From Blautia wexlerae DSM 19850 (lineage in GTDB: Bacteria; Bacillota; Clostridia; Lachnospirales; Lachnospiraceae), in assembly GCF_025148125.1 (NCBI RefSeq), contig NZ_CP102267.1, positions 3,792,501-3,856,500 on the forward strand: a stretch of DNA of 64,000 nucleotides. Reading direction: 5' to 3'. The position numbers were made by a program, and so were the translations under genes. Positions 17,166 to 25,043 of the stretch are shown here, in pieces; position 1 is the first letter of the stretch; each line of letters starts with the position of its first letter. Under the pieces are notes generated by a model. It did not search any database. It saw only the letters and a list, made by a program, of their open reading frames with translations, and had not been told where the DNA came from.

Positions 17166-18839
17166 TTATCCCACCTCTTTCCTGCACTCTGTCCTGTGTT
17201 CCGCATAAAACCGTCTTATGACTTTCATCTTCTCAATCATATCCTGATAGCGGATGTGAATTTTAATTTGCTTGTTTTCATAAATATAGATTTTATCTAC
17301 GGTCAGTGCCAGCAATGTGCGATCCAGTTCTTTGATTTCCAGTGATTTCTTCCAGTCCTCCAACTGAACAGTTGCAGACACTCCACCCTCAAACATTTGC
17401 TTTACCAGCTTTTTCTGATTCTCAATCATCTGCTCCAGTTCTTCACATTTTCTTCCATAACTTTCCCGAAAATCATCGAACTCCGCTTTGCTGATCAGTC
17501 CCTCTTTCAAGTCATCACCCAAAGATGCTTTCAGACTGTAATAACGGTTATATTCTTCCTGCAACTTACTAATCTGTGTATCATAACCGATTACCTGATC
17601 GTAACTGACTTGCATCTCACAAAGTTCTTCCATAATCATCTGATAGTCTATAAAAAGTGCTGTATATGCCTGAATCTCTTTCAATACAATCCTTTTCAGC
17701 ACCTCTTCTGGAATACTGTGTCTGGTACAATCTCCACCTTTATTCTTTGTCTGGCAGATATAAAAAGCTTTTTTCTTCCCCTTATACTGATTTACCCTGC
17801 GTATCATCGGGGTCTTGCAATCTCCACAAAACACAAATCCCGAAAAAAAGTTTGCACTGTCTAATGTTTTCGATGCTCTGCCATCATATTGGAGTAACTT
17901 CTGCACCACGTCAAAATCACTCTGCCTGATGATTGCCGGATGCGTATTTTCTACTTTCACCCACTCTGATTCTGGCTTATCCAGGCGTTGCTTTACTTTA
18001 TAGCTGATTCGTTCCTGCTTGCCCTGTACCATGTTTCCAATGTAAACCTCGTTGGTTAGAATCCTTTTAATCTGCACTGCCGACCATTTCGGTGTGTCTG
18101 AGCTGTGAAATCCAGAATTATAATTCTCGCCATTTGCCTTTTTATATTCTTTTGGCGACTGCACATAACGTACATTCAGTTTTTCTGCGATTGCTCCAAG
18201 ACTGAATCCATCAATTTTCCATGAAAATATTTTTCTTACAATATCCGCTGCATAAGAATCTATCACCAGACAATTCTTATTCTCCGGATCTTTGCAGTAA
18301 CCATACGGTGCAAATGCTCCAATAAATTCACCTTTCTCACGTTTGATTTTCTGATGGCTTCGCACTTTACCGGAAATGTCCCGGCAATAACTTTCATTTA
18401 CAAAATTTTTGATTGGAACTACAAATGACTTCTCTGAAAAGTCTGCTGTTTTGCTATCAAACTGGTCTGTAACTGAAATAAAACGCACATTTAAAGCCGG
18501 GTAGGTCTTTTCGATCCATCGCCCGGCTTCTATATATTCTCTTCCGAATCTGGATAAGTCTTTTACAATCACACAATTTACTTTTCCAGCTTCTATGTCA
18601 GTTGTCATTCGTTTAAACTCAGGTCGGTCAAAATTTCCTCCTGAGTATCCATCATCCACATATATATCAAAGATCTGAATATCCGGCTGGCTTTTTACAA
18701 AGCTCCGAAGTAACTCTCTCTGATTTACAATGCTATTGCTCTCTGACTTCGCACTGCCCTCTTCCATATCGTCTTTCGATAATCGAAGATACAATGCAGC
18801 ATCGTATATATCTGGCATATTCATTTGCATCTGTTCCAT
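17166..18839 (-). CDS. large serine recombinase (resident element)
   Basis: A 557-residue recombinase with nucleophile S21 in AALYLRLSKDDMEEG and the resolvase block VIVKDLSRFGREYIEAGRWI. The recombinase domain contains GAFAPYGYCKDPENKN, and the zinc ribbon has FCGDCKTPM...FYICQTK. A long coiled coil follows. It is full length and probably active. Its stop codon is directly followed by the ATG of the second, interrupted recombinase. Such tandem large serine recombinases are often found in integrative elements that need two recombinases. Codon use is host-like and AT-rich, unlike the ICE integrase at 15180. What element it belongs to is unclear. Confidence 0.9.
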   Translation of the reverse strand: MEQMQMNMPDIYDAALYLRLSKDDMEEGSAKSESNSIVNQRELLRSFVKSQPDIQIFDIYVDDGYSGGNFDRPEFKRMTTDIEAGKVNCVIVKDLSRFGREYIEAGRWIEKTYPALNVRFISVTDQFDSKTADFSEKSFVVPIKNFVNESYCRDISGKVRSHQKIKREKGEFIGAFAPYGYCKDPENKNCLVIDSYAADIVRKIFSWKIDGFSLGAIAEKLNVRYVQSPKEYKKANGENYNSGFHSSDTPKWSAVQIKRILTNEVYIGNMVQGKQERISYKVKQRLDKPESEWVKVENTHPAIIRQSDFDVVQKLLQYDGRASKTLDSANFFSGFVFCGDCKTPMIRRVNQYKGKKKAFYICQTKNKGGDCTRHSIPEEVLKRIVLKEIQAYTALFIDYQMIMEELCEMQVSYDQVIGYDTQISKLQEEYNRYYSLKASLGDDLKEGLISKAEFDDFRESYGRKCEELEQMIENQKKLVKQMFEGGVSATVQLEDWKKSLEIKELDRTLLALTVDKIYIYENKQIKIHIRYQDMIEKMKVIRRFYAEHRTECRKEVG

Positions 18840-18968
18840 TTTACATCGCTCCCAACTTACTTATTCCATTGAATTTGAAGTCAGAAACCATGTATCACGT
18901 TCATTTTCCCTGACCTCACATTAACATAACATCTGTAGCTTCGCAAGATATTTTTTCAAGACTTGCAT

Positions 18969-19214
18969 CTAATACATCAACTCCGTTCTTTTTCTAAGAT
19001 AATCACTAATGGCATCTGTGGTATCTATTTCTCCGGTCATTTCCACGACCACCACATACCCTTCATTCATGTGAGCATACGGTTGATCGCCAGATTTATC
19101 CAGAAAAGTTTCCACTTTCTCAGAAATAGCTTTATCCATATCAGGAATTAAATCTTCAATGTCCTTTAACTGCTCCAGATCAACACTGGAATCTATTACT
19201 GACTGATTCACCAT
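18969..19214 (-). CDS. small acidic protein of unknown function upstream of the recombinase pair
   Basis: An 81-residue frame upstream of and on the same strand as the tandem serine recombinases. The ATG at 19214 is chosen because AGAGGTGAG lies just before it. The sequence is acidic (VDLEQLKDIEDLIPDMDKAI) with a middle beta-strand segment (YVVVVEMTGEIDTTDAISDY). No domain is recognised, and no signal peptide or membrane helix is seen. A gap of 129 bases separates it from the recombinase gene, so the genes may share a transcript. A role as a recombination directionality factor is possible for a small protein in this place, but this is a guess. Confidence 0.5.
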   Translation of the reverse strand: MVNQSVIDSSVDLEQLKDIEDLIPDMDKAISEKVETFLDKSGDQPYAHMNEGYVVVVEMTGEIDTTDAISDYLRKRTELMY

Positions 19215-19223
19215 GATGCTCAC

Positions 19224-19703
19224 CTCTTTTCCAACATATTCTTTGTATAAGTCGTCCTATACCTACAATTTTCTCAACCACATCACCTTATCTTTCTTCC
19301 TCTTTTCTCCAGTTATCCAGATATCTATAGCATTTTGTATTCTGTTCAGCGTATTGGCTTCCATTCGTATAATCTGTTGTCAGCGTTACATCTGACCTCT
19401 ATCAAAGTATTTCTGAATGCTGGTAGCTTCTTCGCAAACTTACCAGCCGTTTCCGGAGTATCTTCGACGCTCGCCTGTAAAATCATTTACAGGGTTATGG
19501 CATCTGTGGAATCAGATTATACAGCTCATGCAGTTTTCAAGGTACAAAAGAGATTTTTTTGAATGCCCTTTCACTTATTACAGCCTGGAAACACCAAAAT
19601 GTTGTTCTCTTCAAAAAATCCTCTCACTAATAAAGCCTGACAGAAGGATTTTACCAACCTCATTTTGCAATAATTTGCAAAAAGTATTTATCCGCATCTG
19701 TAC
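19224..19703. other. 480 bases without a supported gene
   Basis: Both strands contain only short frames without ribosome sites or recognisable domains. The stretch separates the minus-strand recombinase module from the plus-strand XRE gene. Some segments look like decayed coding sequence, but I cannot assign a family. Nothing more is claimed. Confidence 0.5.
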
Positions 19704-19790
19704 ATTCGCTTTCATGCGAATCTTTATTGCACTGTCATTTTAATTCGCTTTCATGCGAATGTCAAGTATTTTATTCGCTTCAATGCGAAT
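19704..19790 (+). promoter_or_regulatory. three dyad operators upstream of the XRE gene
   Basis: Three 18-base sites start at 19704, 19743 and 19773. The first two are ATTCGCTTTCATGCGAAT and the third is ATTCGCTTCAATGCGAAT. Each has ATTCGC and GCGAAT arms around a 6-base centre. They are 39 and 30 bases apart and end about 70 bases before the XRE start at 19859. The number and symmetry suggest cooperative binding and autoregulation by that protein. Confidence 0.65.
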
Positions 19791-19858
19791 CTTTCTGTTT
19801 ACATTCCTTGTTTTTGGTAGTAAAATGGATTTATCAAAAAGAAAGTTGGAAATCTGAT

Positions 19859-20410
19859 ATGACAATCGGTGATAAAATAAAAAAAATCCGGACATTCCGG
19901 AATATGACGCAGGCAGAACTTGGAGCTGCCCTCGGCTGGGGCGATAAAGGTGCAAACCGCCTTGCCCAATACGAAACGAATTACAGGGTTCCCCGTAAAG
20001 ATCTGGTAACTGAAATGGCTAAGATTCTAGACGTAAATCCACTGGCACTGCATGAACCTACTATTATGGATGCTTCTGAACTTATGGAAATCCTGTTCTG
20101 GATTGATGAATTTAACCCGGCTGCGATCAATCTCTTTCAGTTAGAAACCTATCCAGATGAAAAATGCAATTCCAGCGAGGATACCGCTGTCCGTTACCAT
20201 GATTCTGATCACTGGCCTGCTCATCCGCCTGTCGGTATGTGGTTTAATTATGGGGTTCTGAATGATTTTATGAAAGAATGGGTTCTCAGAAAAGAAGAAC
20301 TGAACTTTGGTGAAATTACCAGAGATGAATATTTTGAATGGAAAATCAACTGGCCACAGACCTGTGATGGGTGTGGGAAATATGAACCTAAGAAAAAATG
20401 GCGAATATAG
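19859..20410 (+). CDS. XRE-family regulator with a C-terminal domain of unknown function
   Basis: A 183-residue protein. The N-terminal helix-turn-helix (IGDKIKKIRTFRNMTQAELG, then NRLAQYETNYRVPRKDLV) is of Cro/CI type. The C-terminal 110 residues (EILFWIDEFNPAAINLFQLE, WPQTCDGCGKYEPKKKWRI) contain a small CxxC pair near the end and resemble the effector half of regulators found beside mobile elements. The ATG at 19859 is preferred to an earlier frame start because the upstream part contains the three operators. The ribosome site is weak. It probably controls itself and perhaps the nearby recombinases. A terminator follows at 20421-20470. Confidence 0.8.
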   Translation: MTIGDKIKKIRTFRNMTQAELGAALGWGDKGANRLAQYETNYRVPRKDLVTEMAKILDVNPLALHEPTIMDASELMEILFWIDEFNPAAINLFQLETYPDEKCNSSEDTAVRYHDSDHWPAHPPVGMWFNYGVLNDFMKEWVLRKEELNFGEITRDEYFEWKINWPQTCDGCGKYEPKKKWRI

Positions 20411-20420
20411 CAAATACAAT

Positions 20421-20470
20421 GCTCTCCAAAACTGGAAAATATTCCAATAATGGAGAGCTATTCTCTTTTT
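20421..20470 (+). terminator. terminator after the XRE gene
   Basis: GCTCTCCA (20421-20428) pairs with TGGAGAGC (20451-20458), with an inner TGGAAAATATTCCA stem, followed by TTCTCTTTTT. Confidence 0.8.
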
Positions 20471-20599
20471 AATCTAATGCTCTTCTACTATATGTATTTT
20501 TCTTTCAGACAATCATTAAGCACCTCTTCACAAACAGCATATTCCCGTCTATTTGGATATTCTTTAGCAACTACTTCACTGCCAATCTGAATATATGAT

Positions 20600-22260
20600 A
20601 AGCGCTTAATTTTTAGTTATGATAGAAAAAATCCCCGACTACTTTTCAGTAGCCAGAGCACCTTGCTACGAAAATAAAACTCGTAGCCAAAAACTGAACC
20701 TTGACAACAAATGTTTTCAACAATTATGAAAGCATCACTATAAAGCAGTCACAGTATTGGCTGCCTGTAGTGAGAGATTGATCGTATTTAAGAAAGGCTA
20801 GCTTTGAGCTTCCACATGATAACCATGTTTTTCCAATTCCCGTATATAACGAGAAAGCTGTTTTTGTTCACAGTGCTTACGTCTTGTTTCAAAACAGGAT
20901 TCGTCAAATAGAGTTCCTTGTTTTAACATTGTGTAGATGATGACAAGAAGTTTTCGGGCAAGTGCGACAATCGCTTTTTTGGCTCCTTTTTTCTGTTTGA
21001 TTCTCCAGTACCATGCCGAAAGATAAGTGTTGCGTTTCCCTGCAATCACCCAGGCAATTTCGCAGAGCATACTTTTTATGTAAGGATTGCCTTTTGTGAC
21101 AGAGGTGCTTTTTCGTTTTCCAGCACTTTCGTTATTACCTGGGCACAAACCGGCCCATGAGCAGATGTGTTCCGCAGTTTTAAACGGCTTCATATCAATA
21201 CCGATTTCAGCAATAATTGCACAGGAAGCAGTTGTGCTTATTCCATAGATGCTATTCAACTGCTCAACCTGCAGGGCAAATGGAGCCATATCTTCCTCGA
21301 GACTCGTTTCAATTTCAGCAAGATGTTTCTTTAAAGAATCATAATGAGTCATGAGAATCCTTAAAAATGCCTTTTGGTGTTCTGACAGTGTTCCGTTCAC
21401 GGACATGAGAATTTCATCAATACGGTTTCTGGTCTTGGTTTTGAGACAAGAATCTAAAGCAGTTTTATCAATCTGCCCATGTTCAACTAAATGCAGAATG
21501 ATGTTTCTACCCGAAGCGCCAAAAATATCAGAAATAAAGGATGATAGACGGAAGCCGGAACTTTGTAAAAATTTCTCAATCCTGTTCTTCTGTGACGTAA
21601 TATCGCGGATGACACTCTTACGGTAACGATTTAGATCGCGGAATTCCCGAATCCTTTTTTCGGGAATAAAACTTCCGTTCAAAAGTCCGGCGCGAAGCAA
21701 GGTGGAAATCCATTCGGAATCCCGCATATCGGTCTTTTTGCCAGGAACATTTTTCATATGGCGTGCATTTACAACAAGCAGGGTAATGTCACCAGAGAAA
21801 GCATCCTCCAGTATTTCATAAATCGGCATCCAATAGATACCGGTGCTTTCCATAGCTACATGATGGCAGTTTTTAGAAACGATCCAATTCCGTAATGCTA
21901 TCATATCCGGAATCAATGTAGAAAACTCACGGATTTCAGAACGGGTTGGCTTGCCCAGAGGACCAGTCAGGATACATGCAACAATTTTTTCTTTGTGGAC
22001 ATCCAGTCCACAGGAAATTTCCAGAAGGTCTTTCATACAGAACAACTCCTTTACTATAGAATTGGCAGGAGATTTGCCCGAGATAATACGGACTTTGCTA
22101 CTCGTGCTATTCATAAAAGGTGCGACAATATGCTGTGCTCAAGGGCAAATCATTTACGTTGACAAACGGGGTGCAAATCCTCCAAGGTGCAATCAAACTT
22201 AATCCTGCCTAAGACTATTGTAAGGCAAAAAGAGAAGTGAAAAAAGTAGTGGAGTCAGTA
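20600..22260 (-). mobile_element. IS110-family insertion sequence (first copy)
   Basis: A DEDD transposase gene at 20798-22036 is flanked by about 200 bases of non-coding sequence on each side. IS110 elements have no clear terminal inverted repeats, so the borders given are approximate. Both flanks contain hairpins. On the minus strand, downstream of the gene, there are GCTACGA...TCGTAGC and GGCTACT...AGTAGTC. Upstream there is a GCACC...GGTGC-type fold. One of them probably encodes the bridge RNA that this family uses to choose its target. Confidence 0.7.
20798..22036 (-). CDS. IS110-family DEDD transposase
   Basis: A 412-residue transposase. The N-terminal RuvC-like DEDD domain opens with SCGLDVHKEKIVACILTG and has the glutamate block HVAMESTGIYWMPIYEIL and the KTDMRDSEWISTLLRAG block. 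The C-terminal transposase_20 domain has the catalytic serine region (IGIDMKPFKTAEHICSWAGL, then CPGNNESAGKRKSTSVTKGN). The ATG at 22036 is chosen because AAAGGAG lies upstream; the frame is open to 22114 without a ribosome site. It looks intact. It is not closely similar to the second IS110 transposase in the window (27005-28216). Confidence 0.92.
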   Translation of the reverse strand: MKDLLEISCGLDVHKEKIVACILTGPLGKPTRSEIREFSTLIPDMIALRNWIVSKNCHHVAMESTGIYWMPIYEILEDAFSGDITLLVVNARHMKNVPGKKTDMRDSEWISTLLRAGLLNGSFIPEKRIREFRDLNRYRKSVIRDITSQKNRIEKFLQSSGFRLSSFISDIFGASGRNIILHLVEHGQIDKTALDSCLKTKTRNRIDEILMSVNGTLSEHQKAFLRILMTHYDSLKKHLAEIETSLEEDMAPFALQVEQLNSIYGISTTASCAIIAEIGIDMKPFKTAEHICSWAGLCPGNNESAGKRKSTSVTKGNPYIKSMLCEIAWVIAGKRNTYLSAWYWRIKQKKGAKKAIVALARKLLVIIYTMLKQGTLFDESCFETRRKHCEQKQLSRYIRELEKHGYHVEAQS

Positions 22261-22271
22261 TCCTATTTTCA

Positions 22272-22406
22272 TTATAGGCTGAGATAAGCTTTCATGATTC
22301 GTTGACAATTCACATATGATTGATTTGATTCGTTTGCACGACGTTCAATTTCAGCTTTGACAATTTCGTTCCATGGAGCCAGAAGTTCTAATTCATCATC
22401 GCTCAT
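22272..22406 (-). CDS. very small hypothetical protein (44 residues)
   Basis: A short frame, MSDDELELLAPWNEIV..., ending in YLSL. The sequence is amphipathic and charged (KAEIERRANESNQ), shows protein-like codon use and is preceded by several in-frame stops. The ribosome site (TAGG) is poor. It lies between the IS110 element and the GntR operon, on the opposite strand. It may be a real small protein or the end of a gene broken by the IS. No family is recognised. Confidence 0.35.
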   Translation of the reverse strand: MSDDELELLAPWNEIVKAEIERRANESNQSYVNCQRIMKAYLSL

Positions 22407-22529
22407 CCTATCATTATCGTGCTGATTTGCACAAAGAAATAACCTTATTATGCCGGTTGACAGGTTGGATTACGCTGATTTTTTGAAAACTTTATATGGT
22501 ATATTTTAATGAATTGTAGGATTACTTTA

Positions 22530-22590
22530 TTGACATTTCTGACACTATCATATACACTGTACATATCGTATAAGTACGCATATATCAGAA
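22530..22590 (+). promoter_or_regulatory. promoter and possible operator of the GntR/ABC operon
   Basis: TTGACA at 22530-22535 and TATACA at 22551-22556 are spaced 15 bases, slightly short for a sigma-A promoter. They are followed by a GTAC...GTAC dyad with ATATCG/CGTATA inside (about 22559-22580). GntR proteins of the YtrA type bind such dyads near their own promoter. Confidence 0.45.
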
Positions 22591-22610
22591 GGTGGTGAGA
22601 GGAAGTTAGA

Positions 22611-22982
22611 ATGGAAATTATCATAAGTAATAGTAGTGATAAGCCTATTTATGAACAAATTGCTATGCAGATCAAGAGTTTAATCATGAATGGTACCCTA
22701 TCTGCCGGAGAAGCCCTGCCTTCCATGCGTGCACTGGCAAAAGACCTGCATATAAGTGTTATTACTGTTCAACGAGCTTACGAAGATTTAACTCGAGATG
22801 GGTTTATCGAAACCGTATCGGGAAAAGGTAGTTTTGTTGCATCACCAAATAAAGAATTTATTCAAGAAGAACAACTACGAATAGCAGAAGAACTTTTAGA
22901 AAAAGTTGCTATAATCGGTCGTACTCATGGTATCAGCTATGAGCAAATGGCTAATATTCTAAAACTATTTTTTGAAGAATGA
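22611..22982 (+). CDS. GntR-family regulator, YtrA subfamily
   Basis: A 123-residue regulator with an N-terminal winged helix (KPIYEQIAMQIKSLIMNG, LPSMRALAKDLHISVITVQR) and only a short C-terminal dimerisation helix pair. This size is typical of the YtrA subfamily, which controls ABC transporters in the same operon. GGTGGTGAGAGGAAG lies upstream of the ATG. The stop overlaps the ribosome site of the ABC gene. In related operons the regulator represses transcription until cell-wall antibiotics or other stress is present; here this is inference. Confidence 0.88.
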   Translation: MEIIISNSSDKPIYEQIAMQIKSLIMNGTLSAGEALPSMRALAKDLHISVITVQRAYEDLTRDGFIETVSGKGSFVASPNKEFIQEEQLRIAEELLEKVAIIGRTHGISYEQMANILKLFFEE

Positions 22983-22993
22983 GAGGTGAAATT

Positions 22994-23851
22994 ATGGAAC
23001 AGAACAGTATTGTTGTAAAAAATGTGACTAAAAAATTTGATGATTTTATGTTAGATCATATTTCATTTACAGTTCCTACAGGACGTATTGTGGGTTTCAT
23101 AGGAGAAAATGGTGCTGGAAAAAGTACAACTATCAATTTAATTTTAGACCAGTTGAAGTTGGATGCGGGTGAAATAAGAATATTGGGTAAACAAAATCAT
23201 TCTTATTTGCATAAAGAAAACATTGGTGTTGTTTTTGACGAATGTAAATTCCATTCCGTCTTAAATGCAAAAGATATTGCCCAAATCCTTTCGGGATCTT
23301 ATAAAACATGGGATATGAATTTGTTTGAAGAATATATGAAACGCCTTGATGTTCCATTAAATAAATCAATAGGGCAACTTTCAAAAGGTATGAAGATGAA
23401 ATTGTCAATTATTTGTGCACTATCGCATAGACCCCAGATTCTGATTTTAGACGAAGCAACAACAGGGTTAGATCCTGTTGTACGAGATGAAATTTTGGAC
23501 ATTTTTTTAGAATTTATTCAAGATGAAGAACACTCTATTTTGTTCTCTACACATATAACCTCTGACATACAAAAGGTTGCTGACTATGTAATTCTGATTC
23601 ATAATGGAAAAATTATTTTTGAGGAAAAGAAAGATGACCTCATTTATAATTATGGAATTATACGCTGTAAAAAATCAGAATTTAATACTGTTTCACCAGA
23701 TGACTATGTATGTTGTCGAGAAACAAATCTTAGCGTGGAATGCTTAATACATGACAAAGTAGCTGCAAAAAAAAGATACCAAAATCTAATTATTGATAAT
23801 GCTTCTATTGAGGACATTATGCTGTTCTATATCAAAGGAGGTGTCAAATGA
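22994..23851 (+). CDS. ABC transporter ATP-binding protein (BcrA/YtrB-like)
   Basis: A 285-residue ATPase. The Walker A GENGAGKST is near residue 38, the signature region is LSKGMKMKLS, and Walker B is ILILDEATTGLD. A switch histidine occurs in LFSTHITSDI. The C-terminal 80 residues lack a known domain. The ATG at 22994 follows GAGGTG; the longer frame from 22979 overlaps the GntR stop. With the following permease it makes an exporter of the type linked to peptide antibiotic or bacitracin resistance. The substrate is unknown. Confidence 0.9.
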   Translation: MEQNSIVVKNVTKKFDDFMLDHISFTVPTGRIVGFIGENGAGKSTTINLILDQLKLDAGEIRILGKQNHSYLHKENIGVVFDECKFHSVLNAKDIAQILSGSYKTWDMNLFEEYMKRLDVPLNKSIGQLSKGMKMKLSIICALSHRPQILILDEATTGLDPVVRDEILDIFLEFIQDEEHSILFSTHITSDIQKVADYVILIHNGKIIFEEKKDDLIYNYGIIRCKKSEFNTVSPDDYVCCRETNLSVECLIHDKVAAKKRYQNLIIDNASIEDIMLFYIKGGVK

Positions 23852-24474
23852 AAGGATTGGTTTTTAAGGATTTATTGCTTATGAAGAAAATGAATAAAAA
23901 AGTCATTTTTGTAATGTATTTTTTTGTAATAGCAATTTCATTCTTCGGAGAGAATGAAGTTTACTCAATTATGTCATCGGCTTTTTTTTCACTTTTTATC
24001 GGTATGCACTTAATGATGACCATGACCTATGATGGATTGACTTCATGGAAACAATATGAATTAACCTTGCCGCTGAGTAAGTACCAAATCATTTTCAGTA
24101 AGTATTTGACTAGCTTGCTTCTTGTTCCGATTAGTATAATGGGTACAGTTATCATTTATATCATTCGTTATGTGGTTTATCATAATTTTACACTTAGCCA
24201 GTTTGGTTTTTCTATCACCATTGCAATAGCATTACCTGTTTTATGGTGTTCTATATGTTTAGCAATAGCACAGTGGTTTGGCTATATGAGTGTTCAGTAT
24301 GTGAGAATGATTTGCACGCTTCTCGTTATCTTTTTCGTAAGTAAAATATCAAAAGATATGAAATACGTTACTCAAAATTTGGTTAAAAATCCTATGTTGA
24401 TTACTATTTTTGCTTTGGGTATAGTAGTCGCATCGTATTTTGTTAGTGTTATAGGATACTCAAGAAAAAAATAA
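23848..24474 (+). CDS. ABC-2 type permease
   Basis: A 208-residue integral membrane protein with about six hydrophobic helices, for example KKVIFVMYFFVIAISFFG, LLVPISIMGTVIIYIIRY and ITIFALGIVVASYFVSVIGY. The start overlaps the ATPase stop by four bases and AAAGGAGG precedes it, so ATPase and permease are translated together. It is the membrane half of the GntR-controlled exporter. Length and topology fit the small ABC-2 permeases of YtrC/BcrB type. No periplasmic domain is present. Confidence 0.85.
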   Translation: MKGLVFKDLLLMKKMNKKVIFVMYFFVIAISFFGENEVYSIMSSAFFSLFIGMHLMMTMTYDGLTSWKQYELTLPLSKYQIIFSKYLTSLLLVPISIMGTVIIYIIRYVVYHNFTLSQFGFSITIAIALPVLWCSICLAIAQWFGYMSVQYVRMICTLLVIFFVSKISKDMKYVTQNLVKNPMLITIFALGIVVASYFVSVIGYSRKK

Positions 24475-24483
24475 AAAGTAGAA

Positions 24484-24753
24484 GTGCAAATAAAAGTAAG
24501 TGTCGAGCGAGTACGTTGCCCTGTCTGCGGAAATAAAACACGTGACAAAATCCGAGAAGATACTGTACTAAAAAATTTTCCACTCTTTTGTTCGAAGTGC
24601 AAAAGAGAATGTCTAATCAACATTGAACAATTCCATATAACTGTTATTAAAGCGCCAGACGCAGAACCGATAATACACAGTTCTTTGAACTGTAGTTATC
24701 GGTTTTTGTATTTTCCCAATCATAGTGATTATCAGCTATTGATTTACACTTAA
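24484..24753 (+). CDS. cysteine-rich KTR protein with a frameshifted C-terminal extension
   Basis: The frame starts with a GTG 9 bases after the permease stop and has no good ribosome site, so the 5' end may be missing. The core (VRCPVCGNKTRDKIREDTVL, then FPLFCSKCKRE) is a clear KTR zinc ribbon. The usual tail EPDAQTQSR is replaced by APDAEPIIHS and a further 25 residues. At DNA level an 8-base repeat unit present in the other copy (13235-13255) is missing here, so the normal stop has shifted out of frame. The product is probably non-functional or altered. A terminator hairpin overlaps the 3' end. Confidence 0.6.
   Translation: MQIKVSVERVRCPVCGNKTRDKIREDTVLKNFPLFCSKCKRECLINIEQFHITVIKAPDAEPIIHSSLNCSYRFLYFPNHSDYQLLIYT
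24665..24706 (+). terminator. terminator at the KTR 3' end, related to 13248-13297
   Basis: AACCGATAA pairs with TTATCGGTT, with an inner ACAGTTC...GAACTGT stem, followed by TTTTTG. The design and sequence match the terminator after the ICE cargo, so both KTR loci share a common ancestor including the terminator. Confidence 0.75.
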
Positions 24754-25043
24754 AACTGATCCAGATTTAATGCTTAAAACTGACCCATGGTATAATTTGG
24801 CCTTATGGCCTTGATAACTGATAATTATTTGTATAAGTCAGTTTTATATTCCTGTGACCTCTCTTTCGTTTTAATATGTTGTCTGTAACAGAATCGGCTG
24901 TTCATGTTACGTCATTGCTGCAAGTCTTTCTTTCCATATCATTTTGAATCCAACCCGGGCAGATTTTCTTCAAAATCATGGTGGAAGTGCTTCGTTTCTG
25001 TGTTTGGAAAATGAACGGAAACACTTGATTTTACTGACTTTCT
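24754..25043. other. intergenic stretch, possible insertion-sequence remnant
   Basis: Two repeats (CTTAAAACTGATCC and CTTAAAACTGACCC) lie near 24750-24790. Spaced AAAACTGACC-type repeats are typical for ends of IS21-like elements. No transposase frame remains. The rest of the stretch shows no gene on either strand. Confidence 0.3.

Noticed and set aside
19500..19560. Possible rRNA or tRNA operon border near TTTTCAAGGTAC
   Set aside because: The short sequence is reminiscent of sequences near rRNA operons, but no rRNA or tRNA fold was found around it.
19704..19790. CRISPR-like array from three short repeats
   Set aside because: Only three 18-bp palindromic units with unequal short spacing, next to a regulator start; this is an operator cluster, not a CRISPR array.
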